From positions 1 to 40,435 of the forward strand of contig CAIJIT010000159.1 in assembly GCA_903820745.1 (NCBI GenBank): a DNA stretch of 40,435 nucleotides. Direction: 5' to 3'. This document shows, piece after piece, positions 9,405 through 16,510 of this stretch (positions within the stretch are counted from its first letter, which is position 1; each line of letters opens with the position of its first letter). The position numbers and the translations under genes were made by a program. Under the pieces are notes generated by a model, which had not been told where the DNA came from, made no database searches, and saw nothing but the letters and a program-made list of their open reading frames with translations. Origin of the DNA: an uncultured Burkholderiales bacterium. Its GTDB lineage: Bacteria > Pseudomonadota > Gammaproteobacteria > Burkholderiales > Burkholderiaceae_C.

Positions 9405-10574
9405 TCAGACTTGCAGCAAGGCGGGAAGGGCGAGCGTGAAACGCACGCCGCAGGGTTCTATCGGAGTGAAGGAGAGCTCGCCGCGATGGGCTTGCGCCGC
9501 AGCGCGCGCCATCGCCAGGCCCAGACCGGTGCCGTTCGGTCGGCCGGTGGCGAAGGGCTCGAACAGCCTGGAGGCGATTTCCGGAGCGATCCCTGGCCCT
9601 TCGTCAGAAACACAGATCTCGACCCGGTGGCCAGCACTGCGGCAGGCGACCGATATGGTGCTGCCTTGCGGCGCATGTTGCAGCGCGTTTTCCAGCAAGG
9701 CCATCACTGCCGAGCCGATCTGCAGGCGGTCGACCGCGATGACGCAATCAGGTGCCTGCAGGTCCAGCGCCAGTTTCATTCCGCGCAAGGCCATCAGCGG
9801 GATGATGACCTCGATCTGGCTTCTCACCAGCGGCTCGATCGGGCCGATTTCTTGAGCCCGGGCGCGGGTCTTGACGAAGCTGAGCATGCGGGTGATCAGC
9901 GAATCGAGTTGGCCCAACTGGCCGATCAGACGGTCGGCCATCGCGCAGCGTTCGGCCGCGCCGATGTCGGCTTCGCGCAACTGGCTGGCATAGAGCGTGG
10001 CGGTGCACAGCGGGGTGCGCAACTGGTGCGCGAGTTCGGCGCTCAGGCGGCCCATCGAGGCCAGGCGCTCTTGGCGTTCGAGGCTTTCGCGCTCACGGTG
10101 CATGTCGGTGATGTCATCGATGCGCATGCATTCAGTGCCGCTGATCGGGTCCTTGACCAGGTTCACACGGATCAACCTTGCTTCATTGCCACGCTCGGTC
10201 AGGTATTCATCGCTGGAGCCCCGGCGGCGCCACTCGATCGGCAGCACCCAATGGGTGTTTTCTGCCAGATCGGGGAACAGCGCTGCAGCGGCCTGGTTGA
10301 ATCCGGTCACCCGCCCCGCAGCCAGCGCGATCAAGCCGAAGGGGGCCGATGCAAACATCGAGCCGAGTTGCGCCTCCGACCTGGCACGCCGGTGCATCTC
10401 TTCGTGCAGACGCGAGTGCGTCTGCGCCAGATCCTGACGCAGCAACTCGACGGCCTGACGCAGTTCTTCGTCCTGCCGGGCAAGCTGTTCGGTCGAAGCT
10501 GCGAACTCGGCGAAGGCCTGTTGCAGTGCAAGGGTCGACGTCGACGGCTGGTTCACGATGGATGGTGCGGTCAA
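9405..10574 (-). CDS. flrB: Flagellar sensor histidine kinase FlrB/FleS
   Basis: 389 residues and soluble: no membrane span is visible, as is usual for FlrB/FleS. Residues about 20-70 form a Glu/Gln/Arg-rich coiled coil and about 72-155 a PAS-like domain. The HisKA H-box [10 protein letters not shown] places the phospho-histidine at H183. The ATPase domain has N-box [20 protein letters not shown] and GTGLGLAMA. It should phosphorylate FlrC, and the signal is thought to reflect basal-body assembly. The start is a TTG at 10574. No ATG lies near the N-terminus, and a GTG seven codons downstream is the alternative. It is divergent from fliF. Confidence 0.93.
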   Translation of the reverse strand: MTAPSIVNQPSTSTLALQQAFAEFAASTEQLARQDEELRQAVELLRQDLAQTHSRLHEEMHRRARSEAQLGSMFASAPFGLIALAAGRVTGFNQAAAALFPDLAENTHWVLPIEWRRRGSSDEYLTERGNEARLIRVNLVKDPISGTECMRIDDITDMHRERESLERQERLASMGRLSAELAHQLRTPLCTATLYASQLREADIGAAERCAMADRLIGQLGQLDSLITRMLSFVKTRARAQEIGPIEPLVRSQIEVIIPLMALRGMKLALDLQAPDCVIAVDRLQIGSAVMALLENALQHAPQGSTISVACRSAGHRVEICVSDEGPGIAPEIASRLFEPFATGRPNGTGLGLAMARAAAQAHRGELSFTPIEPCGVRFTLALPALLQV

Positions 10575-10592
10575 GATGAGGCGATAAACTGA

Positions 10593-10621
10593 TTCACAAG
10601 ATGTAATGTAAACGATATGCT
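10593..10621 (+). promoter_or_regulatory. Candidate sigma-70-type promoter for fliF
   Basis: In the AT-rich 106-base gap between divergent flrB and fliF, TTCACA (10593) and TATGCT (10616) are spaced by 17 bases. A perfect TATAAT also lies at 10642-10647 but has no recognisable -35 element. No GG-N10-GC sigma-54 element occurs in the gap. This fits an early-class promoter for fliF, possibly activator dependent. It rests on motif match only. Confidence 0.3.
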
Positions 10622-10680
10622 CCGCTAAACAAGTAAAACGTTATAATTGCTGATGTGGTCAAAATTAATGAGATTCAATT

Positions 10681-12588
10681 TTGAGTGACTCAAGTGGATC
10701 GACAGGGGGGTCGGCAGATGCCGGCACCACTCTGAATATCGGCGGTGGCCAGGCTCGGGCGCAGTCGAACGCAGCGCCGCGCGAAGGCTTTTTAGGCCGC
10801 GCGCAGGATCTTGCCGCCCATGCGATGGCCTTGCCGATGCTGCAAAAGCTGATCATCGGCACCGCCGCGGTGATGCTGGCGGCGATTGTCATCACGGTGG
10901 CGATGAGCGGGCGCAGCAAGGAGGACTACCAGGTCCTCTTCTCTGGCGTCAGTGAGCGCGATGGCGCGGCGATCATCGCGGCGTTGCAGCAGTCCAATGT
11001 GCCTTATAAGTTCACGCCGGGTGGCAGCGCCATCATGGTGCCGGGGCCGGTGGTGCATGAAACCAGGCTGCGTCTGGCGGGCCAAGGCCTGCCCAAGGCC
11101 GGCACCGTCGGCTTCGAATTGCTGGAAAACCAGAAGCTCGGAACCAGCCAGTTCGTCGAGCAGATCAACTACCAGCGCGGCCTTGAGGGTGAGTTGTCGA
11201 AGACCATCGGGTCGATGACCCAGGTGAAGATGGCGCGGGTTCATGTTGCAATTCCGAAACAGTCTGCCTTCAGTCGCGATGCGCAGCGCCCGACCGCTTC
11301 GGTGGTGTTGACAATGCATCCGGGCCGCTTCCTCGACGATGGTCAGGTGATCGCAGTGACCAATCTGGTCAGCTCGTCGATACCGCAGATGAGTCCGCAG
11401 TCGGTGACGGTGATGGATTCGGAAGGCAATCTGTTGGCGCCGAACCCGTCCCGCATGGGTGCACTCGGGCTGGATGCGACACAGCTTAAATATGTCTCCG
11501 AGGTCGAAGGCACGATTGCCAAGCGCATCGCCACGATCGTCGAACCGGTGGCCGGGCGCGAGAACGTGCGGGCCCAGGTGTCGGTAGAACTGGACTTCAC
11601 GCAGATCGAACGCACGGAAGAAAGCTTCACGCCCAACTCCCCGCCGGAAAAGAGCGCGATCCGCAGTCAGCAGAGTCTGGAAGCGACCGGACCGATCACC
11701 ACTGCGGGTGGCATTCCCGGCGCGCTGAGCAATCAGCCGCCGCAGCCAGCGCAGTCGCCGCTCGAATCGAAGCCGCCGACCCAGCAGGGCGGGGCAACGG
11801 CGACATCGCCCTTGACCGGCATGCAGACCAGCAATGCCAACCGCAAGGAATCGACCTTCAATTACGAAGTCGACCGGGCCATCCAGACCACCAAGCCGGG
11901 TCGTGGTCAGATCAAGCATGTGTCGGCAGCGGTCATTCTTAATTTCAAGAAGGGCGTCGACAAGGCGGGCAAGCCGACTTCGGTGCCGTTCAGTGCGGAT
12001 GAGATGAAGCAGATCAACCAGATGGTGCGTGACGCCATGGGCTTCAATCAGCAGCGCGGTGACTCCGTCAGCGTTTCGAACATTCCTTTCAACGTCGAGC
12101 CGGCCGAAGATACCTCGATCTGGCGCGATGCCGGATTCCAGGAAATGGGCAAGGAGTTCCTGAAGTACGGTTTGCTGGCCGGTGCGCTGGGCTTTGTCTT
12201 CCTCGGTGTCGTGCGCCCGATCCTGTTCCCACCGCCGAAGGCCGAGGGCGAGGAAGCGCAGCGGATGGAGGAAGAATTCGACGAGAAGATCAAGGCCGAG
12301 TTGGCGACGATGTCGCCGCAGGCCCGCGAGAAGCGCCGTCTGGAAATCGAACTCGAGAAAGAACGCCGCCGTCTGGAAGAAGAAGACAAGCGCATGCGTG
12401 AAGACGAAGACCGCCTGCGCTTGGAGGAAGACAAGCGCCGCAGCGAGGACGAACGCAAGCGCCTCGAGGAGGACAAGCAGCGCGAGTATGAGGAATTGAT
12501 CACCTACGCCAAGGACTATGTGACCAAGGATCCGCGCGTGGTGGCTTCGATCTTCAAGGAATGGCTTGGCCAGGTGAAGGACAAGTAA
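10681..12588 (+). CDS. fliF: Flagellar MS-ring protein FliF
   Basis: Forms the membrane MS ring on which rod, C ring and export gate assemble. Of 635 residues, about 57-75 form the first membrane helix, followed by the ring-building YscJ-like domains and a Pro/Ser/Thr-rich loop near 340-390 (QPPQPAQSPLESKPPTQ). The second helix is at about 497-516. Unusually, about 85 residues of almost pure Glu/Lys/Arg/Asp sequence (522-608) precede the FliG-binding tail, which contains DPRVVASIFKEWL and ends at 635. The start appears to be TTG at 10681, because the frame has a TGA four codons upstream and no ATG before residue 49. A six-codon ATG frame (10668-10688) overlaps this start. Confidence 0.95.
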   Translation: MSDSSGSTGGSADAGTTLNIGGGQARAQSNAAPREGFLGRAQDLAAHAMALPMLQKLIIGTAAVMLAAIVITVAMSGRSKEDYQVLFSGVSERDGAAIIAALQQSNVPYKFTPGGSAIMVPGPVVHETRLRLAGQGLPKAGTVGFELLENQKLGTSQFVEQINYQRGLEGELSKTIGSMTQVKMARVHVAIPKQSAFSRDAQRPTASVVLTMHPGRFLDDGQVIAVTNLVSSSIPQMSPQSVTVMDSEGNLLAPNPSRMGALGLDATQLKYVSEVEGTIAKRIATIVEPVAGRENVRAQVSVELDFTQIERTEESFTPNSPPEKSAIRSQQSLEATGPITTAGGIPGALSNQPPQPAQSPLESKPPTQQGGATATSPLTGMQTSNANRKESTFNYEVDRAIQTTKPGRGQIKHVSAAVILNFKKGVDKAGKPTSVPFSADEMKQINQMVRDAMGFNQQRGDSVSVSNIPFNVEPAEDTSIWRDAGFQEMGKEFLKYGLLAGALGFVFLGVVRPILFPPPKAEGEEAQRMEEEFDEKIKAELATMSPQAREKRRLEIELEKERRRLEEEDKRMREDEDRLRLEEDKRRSEDERKRLEEDKQREYEELITYAKDYVTKDPRVVASIFKEWLGQVKDK

Positions 12589-12595
12589 GGTCAAT

Positions 12596-12826
12596 ATGTT
12601 CGACTGGTTCAAGTCCAAACCGAAAGCGCCGAGCCGGCCGGCAAGCAGGGCAGCGCCTGCAGCCGGGTCCGCGTTGAACGTGGCGCCATCGGCTCGCCCC
12701 AATTCGATCGAAGCTGAAATAGCCGCGGCGCGCGATGCTTTCATGAAGCGCTCGCCCGATGCAACGGCTGTATTGCGCAAGTGGTTGAGCGAAGACGCCA
12801 ATCACAACAACAAATCCGGGAGCTGA
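12596..12826 (+). CDS. Small protein resembling the FliG-binding tail of FliF
   Basis: A 76-residue protein I do not recognise as a named family. Residues 1-10 are amphipathic (MFDWFKSKPK), 11-36 a Pro/Ala/Ser/Arg linker, and 38-66 a predicted helix. Residues 45-64 line up without gaps with FliF 610-629: A(K/R)D at the start, K at the same place, and a final basic-x-W-L, with 5 of 20 identities and several conservative pairs, but with the proline one position later. An AAGG sits six bases before the ATG, the gene starts 7 bases after fliF, and fliG starts 1 base after it, so it is surely translated with both. I infer a FliG-binding accessory. Function is unproven. Confidence 0.72.
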   Translation: MFDWFKSKPKAPSRPASRAAPAAGSALNVAPSARPNSIEAEIAAARDAFMKRSPDATAVLRKWLSEDANHNNKSGS

Positions 12827-12827
12827 T

Positions 12828-13937
12828 ATGGCCGATGAACTAGATGATGACGGCCTGCCGAAGGCCCCCAAAGCGTTATCCATGGCCGAAGCCCTCAAGG
12901 AGGGCGTCAAAGGCGCGCAAGGCACGATCACCAGCATTGCCGATCTCGACGGGCCGTCGAAGGCTGCGGTGGTGTTGCTGGCGGTCGGTGCCGAAGCGGC
13001 TGCCGATGTGCTGCGCCAATTGACGCCGTTCGAAGTGCAGCGCTTGTCGGCCAAGATGGCAGTCGTGCGAGCGCTGTCGCGCGACCTGGTGCTGGAAGTG
13101 CTGCGCGAGTTCAAGGAAACGACGTCGAACAATGCCCAGGTTGCATTCGACACTGATTCGTTCATGCAGAACATGCTCAACAAGGCTCTGGGTATGGAGG
13201 GCGCTTCGGACCTGCTGGGCCGGCTTGAGTCTGCGATCGACATGTCGGGCATCGAGGGGCTCAAGCGGATGGAGTCCGATGTCCTCTATGAAATCATCAA
13301 GAACGAGCATCCGCAGATCATTGCGACGGTGTTCGTTTTCCTCGAAGCGGCACAGGCTTCCAGCGTTTCCAAGCTGTTCGCGGACGAGGAACGCAATGAA
13401 ATCCTGCTGCGAGTGGCATTGCTCGAGAAGGTCCAGCCAGCCGCGTTGAAGGAGTTGAACGAGGTGATGGGCCGCGTGATGGGCCCGGATGCGGACCAGC
13501 AGCGCAGCCAGGTTGGCGGTGTCGGACCGACCGCGGACATCCTCAATTTCCTCTCCGGCGGTATCGACCAGAAGGCCTTGGAGCGGATTCGCGCTTACGA
13601 CCCGGAGCTGGCCGAACGTATCGTCGAACATATGTTCACGTTCGAAGACTTGATCGACCTGGAAGACCGTTCACTCCAGACCTTGCTGCTGGAAGTGGCC
13701 CAGCCCATGCTGGTGATTGCCCTGAAGGGAGCCAGCCCGCGTCTGCGCGAGAAGTTGTTCAAGAACATGGCCAAGCGGGCCGCCGAAGCGGTGCGCGAGG
13801 AACTCGAGACCAAGGGCCCCGTCAAGGTCCAGGAAGTCGAAGAGAGCCAGAAACAGATCCTCACCACCGGGCGCATGCTGCATGCCGAAGGTCGCATGAT
13901 CATGGAACGTGGCAAACAAGCCGATGCCTTCCTTTGA
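12828..13937 (+). CDS. fliG: Flagellar motor switch protein FliG
   Basis: The rotor component that binds FliF through its N-terminal domain and contacts MotA through its C-terminal domain. Family homology begins near residue 40 (LDGPSKAAVVLLAVG), so the 369-residue protein has about 39 extra N-terminal residues, acidic and then Lys/Ala-rich. The start is well supported by GGAG upstream of the ATG. The middle-domain motif EHMF is at 267-270, and the torque helix region (FEDLIDLEDRSLQTLLLEV) carries the usual mix of charged residues. Other regions are of normal length. Together with the tail-like gene just upstream and the long FliF helix, this suggests a modified MS-ring/C-ring joint. Confidence 0.96.
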   Translation: MADELDDDGLPKAPKALSMAEALKEGVKGAQGTITSIADLDGPSKAAVVLLAVGAEAAADVLRQLTPFEVQRLSAKMAVVRALSRDLVLEVLREFKETTSNNAQVAFDTDSFMQNMLNKALGMEGASDLLGRLESAIDMSGIEGLKRMESDVLYEIIKNEHPQIIATVFVFLEAAQASSVSKLFADEERNEILLRVALLEKVQPAALKELNEVMGRVMGPDADQQRSQVGGVGPTADILNFLSGGIDQKALERIRAYDPELAERIVEHMFTFEDLIDLEDRSLQTLLLEVAQPMLVIALKGASPRLREKLFKNMAKRAAEAVREELETKGPVKVQEVEESQKQILTTGRMLHAEGRMIMERGKQADAFL

Positions 13938-13958
13938 TGTTGAATCGAGCGCTGCCGC

Positions 13959-14618
13959 ATGAAAGGGCTTGACGAATTCGTGACGCCGCGTCCCTGGAAG
14001 CTGCCGTCATTCGACCCGCCGCCGCCGCCGCCGCCGCCACCGCCTTCCTGGAAACAGGAGGAAATCGACGCTGCCTTCGATGCTGCGCGGTTGGCAGGTC
14101 ATGCCGAGGGGCTGGCGCAAGGCACAGAGGAAGGTCTGGCGGAAGGGTTGGCTCGCGGGCTGTCCGAAGGTCGCGAGGCCGGGCACCATGAGGCCTTCGA
14201 TGCGGCAGAAGCCAAGCTTGAGAAGCTCGCGGCAGCGCTGAAACTGCTGATCGATGAAATGGCCGAGTTTCCCGACGCGATTGCAGCCCCCGTGGTCGAC
14301 CTGGCCCTGCTGATCGCGCAGCGGCTGACCGGCAACGCTTCTTTCGAGCGCGCGGCTTTCGTCCAGGCGGTGCAGGAGGCCTTGATGCATCTGCCTTTGC
14401 CGGGCGAAAAGCTGCTGCTGCGCATCGGACCCGCCGACGAAAAAATCTGGCTCGAGTCGCTTGACAGTTTTGACCTGCCTTTCGGTCATGTGATCGTCGT
14501 CGATGCGGATCTGCCGGCCGGGCGGGCTTTTGTCGAGGTTGGCGGCACCAGGCTGGACATCGGACCTGCGGCGCGCAATGCGCTGGTCCGGGCGGCACTC
14601 GGCTTGTCGCTGGATTGA
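13959..14618 (+). CDS. fliH: Flagellar export-apparatus protein FliH
   Basis: 219 residues. FliH regulates the export ATPase FliI and tethers it to the C ring and export gate. An N-terminal Trp-containing segment (PRPWKLPSF) matches the part that docks to FliN/FlhA in known FliH. Residues 20-29 are ten consecutive prolines encoded by a CCG-rich run. Residues about 45-68 show the glycine-spaced helix repeats (GxxxG pattern, as in GLAEGLARGLSEG) characteristic of FliH. The C-terminal domain resembles the V-ATPase E subunit. The stop overlaps the fliI start. The polyproline should make translation EF-P dependent. Confidence 0.93.
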   Translation: MKGLDEFVTPRPWKLPSFDPPPPPPPPPPSWKQEEIDAAFDAARLAGHAEGLAQGTEEGLAEGLARGLSEGREAGHHEAFDAAEAKLEKLAAALKLLIDEMAEFPDAIAAPVVDLALLIAQRLTGNASFERAAFVQAVQEALMHLPLPGEKLLLRIGPADEKIWLESLDSFDLPFGHVIVVDADLPAGRAFVEVGGTRLDIGPAARNALVRAALGLSLD

Positions 14619-16012
14619 TGATGCAGGCTTTCAACGCCATCGAAAAGGCAAGGGTCACGCTGGGATCCTGTCAGCGCCGTTTGCAGAGCGCGCCGACTTC
14701 GGTGCGCTGCGGTCGTCTGGTGCGTATCAACGGGCTGATCCTGGAAGTGGAAGGATTGCCGTTGGCAATCGACCAGCGCGCGCTGATCCGTACCGGTGAC
14801 GGCCGAACGATCGAGGCTTGTTGTGTGTCTTTCGACCACGGCATTACTCATTTGATGGCGCTCGACGCCGAAACTTCGGTCGGCCCGGGCGCGCTGGTCT
14901 ATCCGGCAGGAACGCCGGCCGACACGGGGGGCAGTTTCGAGTTGATGGAACGCCAACGCGCGCTGCCGATCGGCAGTTCGCTGCTGGGCCGGGTGGTCGA
15001 CGGGTTCGGACGGCCGCTCGACGGCTTGCCGGCCGAACTCACCGGTGTGCCGGCGCAGGGCACCGGTCGGTTGAATCCGTTGCGGCGCTCGCCGATCCAT
15101 GAGCCACTCGACGTTGGCGTGCGCGCGATCAATGGCTTGCTGACAATTGGTCGGGGTCAACGAGTTGGGATCTTTGCCGGCACTGGCGTCGGAAAAAGCG
15201 TACTGCTGGGCATGCTGGCGCGGCAATGCGATGCCGATGTGGTGGTGGTCGGTTTGATCGGCGAGCGCGGTCGAGAAGTGCGCGAATTCTGCGAGGACAT
15301 CCTCGGCCCGGAGACGCTCAAACGCACGGTCGTCGTTGTCGCCACCGCAGATTCGGCACCGCTGGCCCGAGTGCGTGGTGCCTGGTTCGCTACCGATGTG
15401 GCGACCTGGTTTCGCGACCAAGGCAAGCATGTCGTGCTGATCATGGATTCGCTGACGCGGTTTGCAATGGCGCAGCGCGAGATCGCGTTGGGCCTGGGTG
15501 AGCCGCCGGTGTCGCGCGGCTATCCGCCGAGCGTTTTCCAGCGCTTGCCTGAACTGGTCGAGCGGGTCGGCAACAACGAAGACAAGGATGCTTCGGTCAC
15601 GGCCTTTTACACCGTGCTGCTGGAGGGTGACGACAGCAGCGACCCGGTCGCTGACACCGCCCGCGGCGTTCTTGACGGCCATATTTTCCTGGCGCGCGAA
15701 CTCGCCGAGGCCGGGCATTACCCGGCAATCGACATCGAGCGTTCGATTTCACGCGTGATGCCCAGGGTTGCCGATGCCACGCAGATGGCGCAGGCGCGGC
15801 GGGTCAAACGACTTTTCGGTCGCCGCATGCGCAGTCAGGATCTGGTGGCAATGGGGGCTTACAGCCCGGGCAGTGATGTCGAACTCGATACGGCGCTGCG
15901 CGTTTGGCCGCAGTTATCGTTCTTTTTGCAGCAGGCGCCAGGCGAGGCCTTTGACCTGACGGCTTCGCTGCAGGCCTTGACCCTGTTGAGCGACAGCGCG
16001 GGCGGGACTTGA
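14618..16012 (+). CDS. fliI: Flagellar type III export ATPase FliI
   Basis: F1-beta-like ATPase that energises and orders export. The ATG at 14618 overlaps the fliH stop (TGATG) and is preferred over a TTG one codon earlier, giving 464 residues. Walker A GTGVGKS is at 188-194; IGERGREVREF, the Walker B strand VVLIMDSLTRFA and the conserved GEPPxxRGYPPSVF all follow. The C-terminal helical domain (LFGRRMRSQDLVAMGAYxxG) is complete. It is part of fliF-(small gene)-fliG-fliH-fliI-fliJ with gaps of one base or overlaps. Confidence 0.97.
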   Translation: MMQAFNAIEKARVTLGSCQRRLQSAPTSVRCGRLVRINGLILEVEGLPLAIDQRALIRTGDGRTIEACCVSFDHGITHLMALDAETSVGPGALVYPAGTPADTGGSFELMERQRALPIGSSLLGRVVDGFGRPLDGLPAELTGVPAQGTGRLNPLRRSPIHEPLDVGVRAINGLLTIGRGQRVGIFAGTGVGKSVLLGMLARQCDADVVVVGLIGERGREVREFCEDILGPETLKRTVVVVATADSAPLARVRGAWFATDVATWFRDQGKHVVLIMDSLTRFAMAQREIALGLGEPPVSRGYPPSVFQRLPELVERVGNNEDKDASVTAFYTVLLEGDDSSDPVADTARGVLDGHIFLARELAEAGHYPAIDIERSISRVMPRVADATQMAQARRVKRLFGRRMRSQDLVAMGAYSPGSDVELDTALRVWPQLSFFLQQAPGEAFDLTASLQALTLLSDSAGGT

Positions 16013-16013
16013 G

Positions 16014-16445
16014 ATGGAAATCGCAACGCTGGTCCAGATGGTCGCATTGGCGCGCACCCGTGAAAACCGGGCGGCGGCCGAGTTGCGCGCCGGATTGACA
16101 GCATTGCAGCGCGCCAAAGCGATGAATGCGCAACTGGAAGAATTCGGTTTCGAGTACCGGCATGCGGCATTGAATGTGCAGGCGGGAGCGCAAGGCGTCA
16201 GCTATGTGACCGATGCATTTGCCTTCGGGCAGCGACTGCATACAACGTCGTATCAGCAACAAACTGGCATTGCCGAGCAAGGTGAGCGCTGCCAGGCCTT
16301 GCAGCGCGCCTTGATCCAGGTGCAGCACCGCTCGACCATTCTGCAGAAGATGCTCGACAAGGAGTTGCGAGAGCAGCGACTTGCGGTGGAACGGCGGGCC
16401 GATCGAGAAGTCGAGGAAGTGATCAATTCGCGTTTGTCGCGTTAG
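16014..16445 (+). CDS. fliJ: Flagellar export chaperone/ATPase stalk FliJ
   Basis: 143 residues, almost entirely helical and charged, with the extended antiparallel coiled-coil character of FliJ, the central stalk in the FliI hexamer that also handles late chaperones. Sequence conservation is low, as in all FliJ proteins. The call rests on size, helical pattern (for example LRAGLTALQRAKAMNAQLEEF, and KMLDKELREQRLAVERRAD near the end) and the position one base after fliI. It ends the fliF operon; the next promoter is sigma-54 type. Confidence 0.88.
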   Translation: MEIATLVQMVALARTRENRAAAELRAGLTALQRAKAMNAQLEEFGFEYRHAALNVQAGAQGVSYVTDAFAFGQRLHTTSYQQQTGIAEQGERCQALQRALIQVQHRSTILQKMLDKELREQRLAVERRADREVEEVINSRLSR

Positions 16446-16465
16446 ATTGCCTAATTTTCAGGATC

Positions 16466-16481
16466 TGGCACATTACTTGCA
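16466..16481 (+). promoter_or_regulatory. Sigma-54 promoter of fliK
   Basis: TGGCACATTACTTGCA is a full match to the sigma-54 core (TGGCAC-N5-TTGCA). GG is at 16467-16468 and GC at 16479-16480, exactly 10 bases between them. Transcription would start near 16492, 19 bases before the fliK GTG. It probably drives fliKLMNOPQR and the genes behind them. Candidate activator sites lie downstream, inside fliK. Confidence 0.88.
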
Positions 16482-16510
16482 ACTCATGTTGCAGGTAAAA
16501 TGGTAATCCC

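Noticed and set aside
10580..10588. GGCGATAA as a sigma-28 -10 element near the flrB start
   Set aside because: It matches GCCGATAA at 7 of 8 positions, but there is no TAAA-type -35 at the required distance upstream.
10792..12801. Open frame of about 670 codons opposite fliF
   Set aside because: Antisense shadow of fliF with strongly biased composition. fliF itself has clear motifs and a proper operon position.
14016..14045. CCG repeat in fliH as a phase-variation switch
   Set aside because: The unit is three bases, so slippage changes proline number but not the reading frame.
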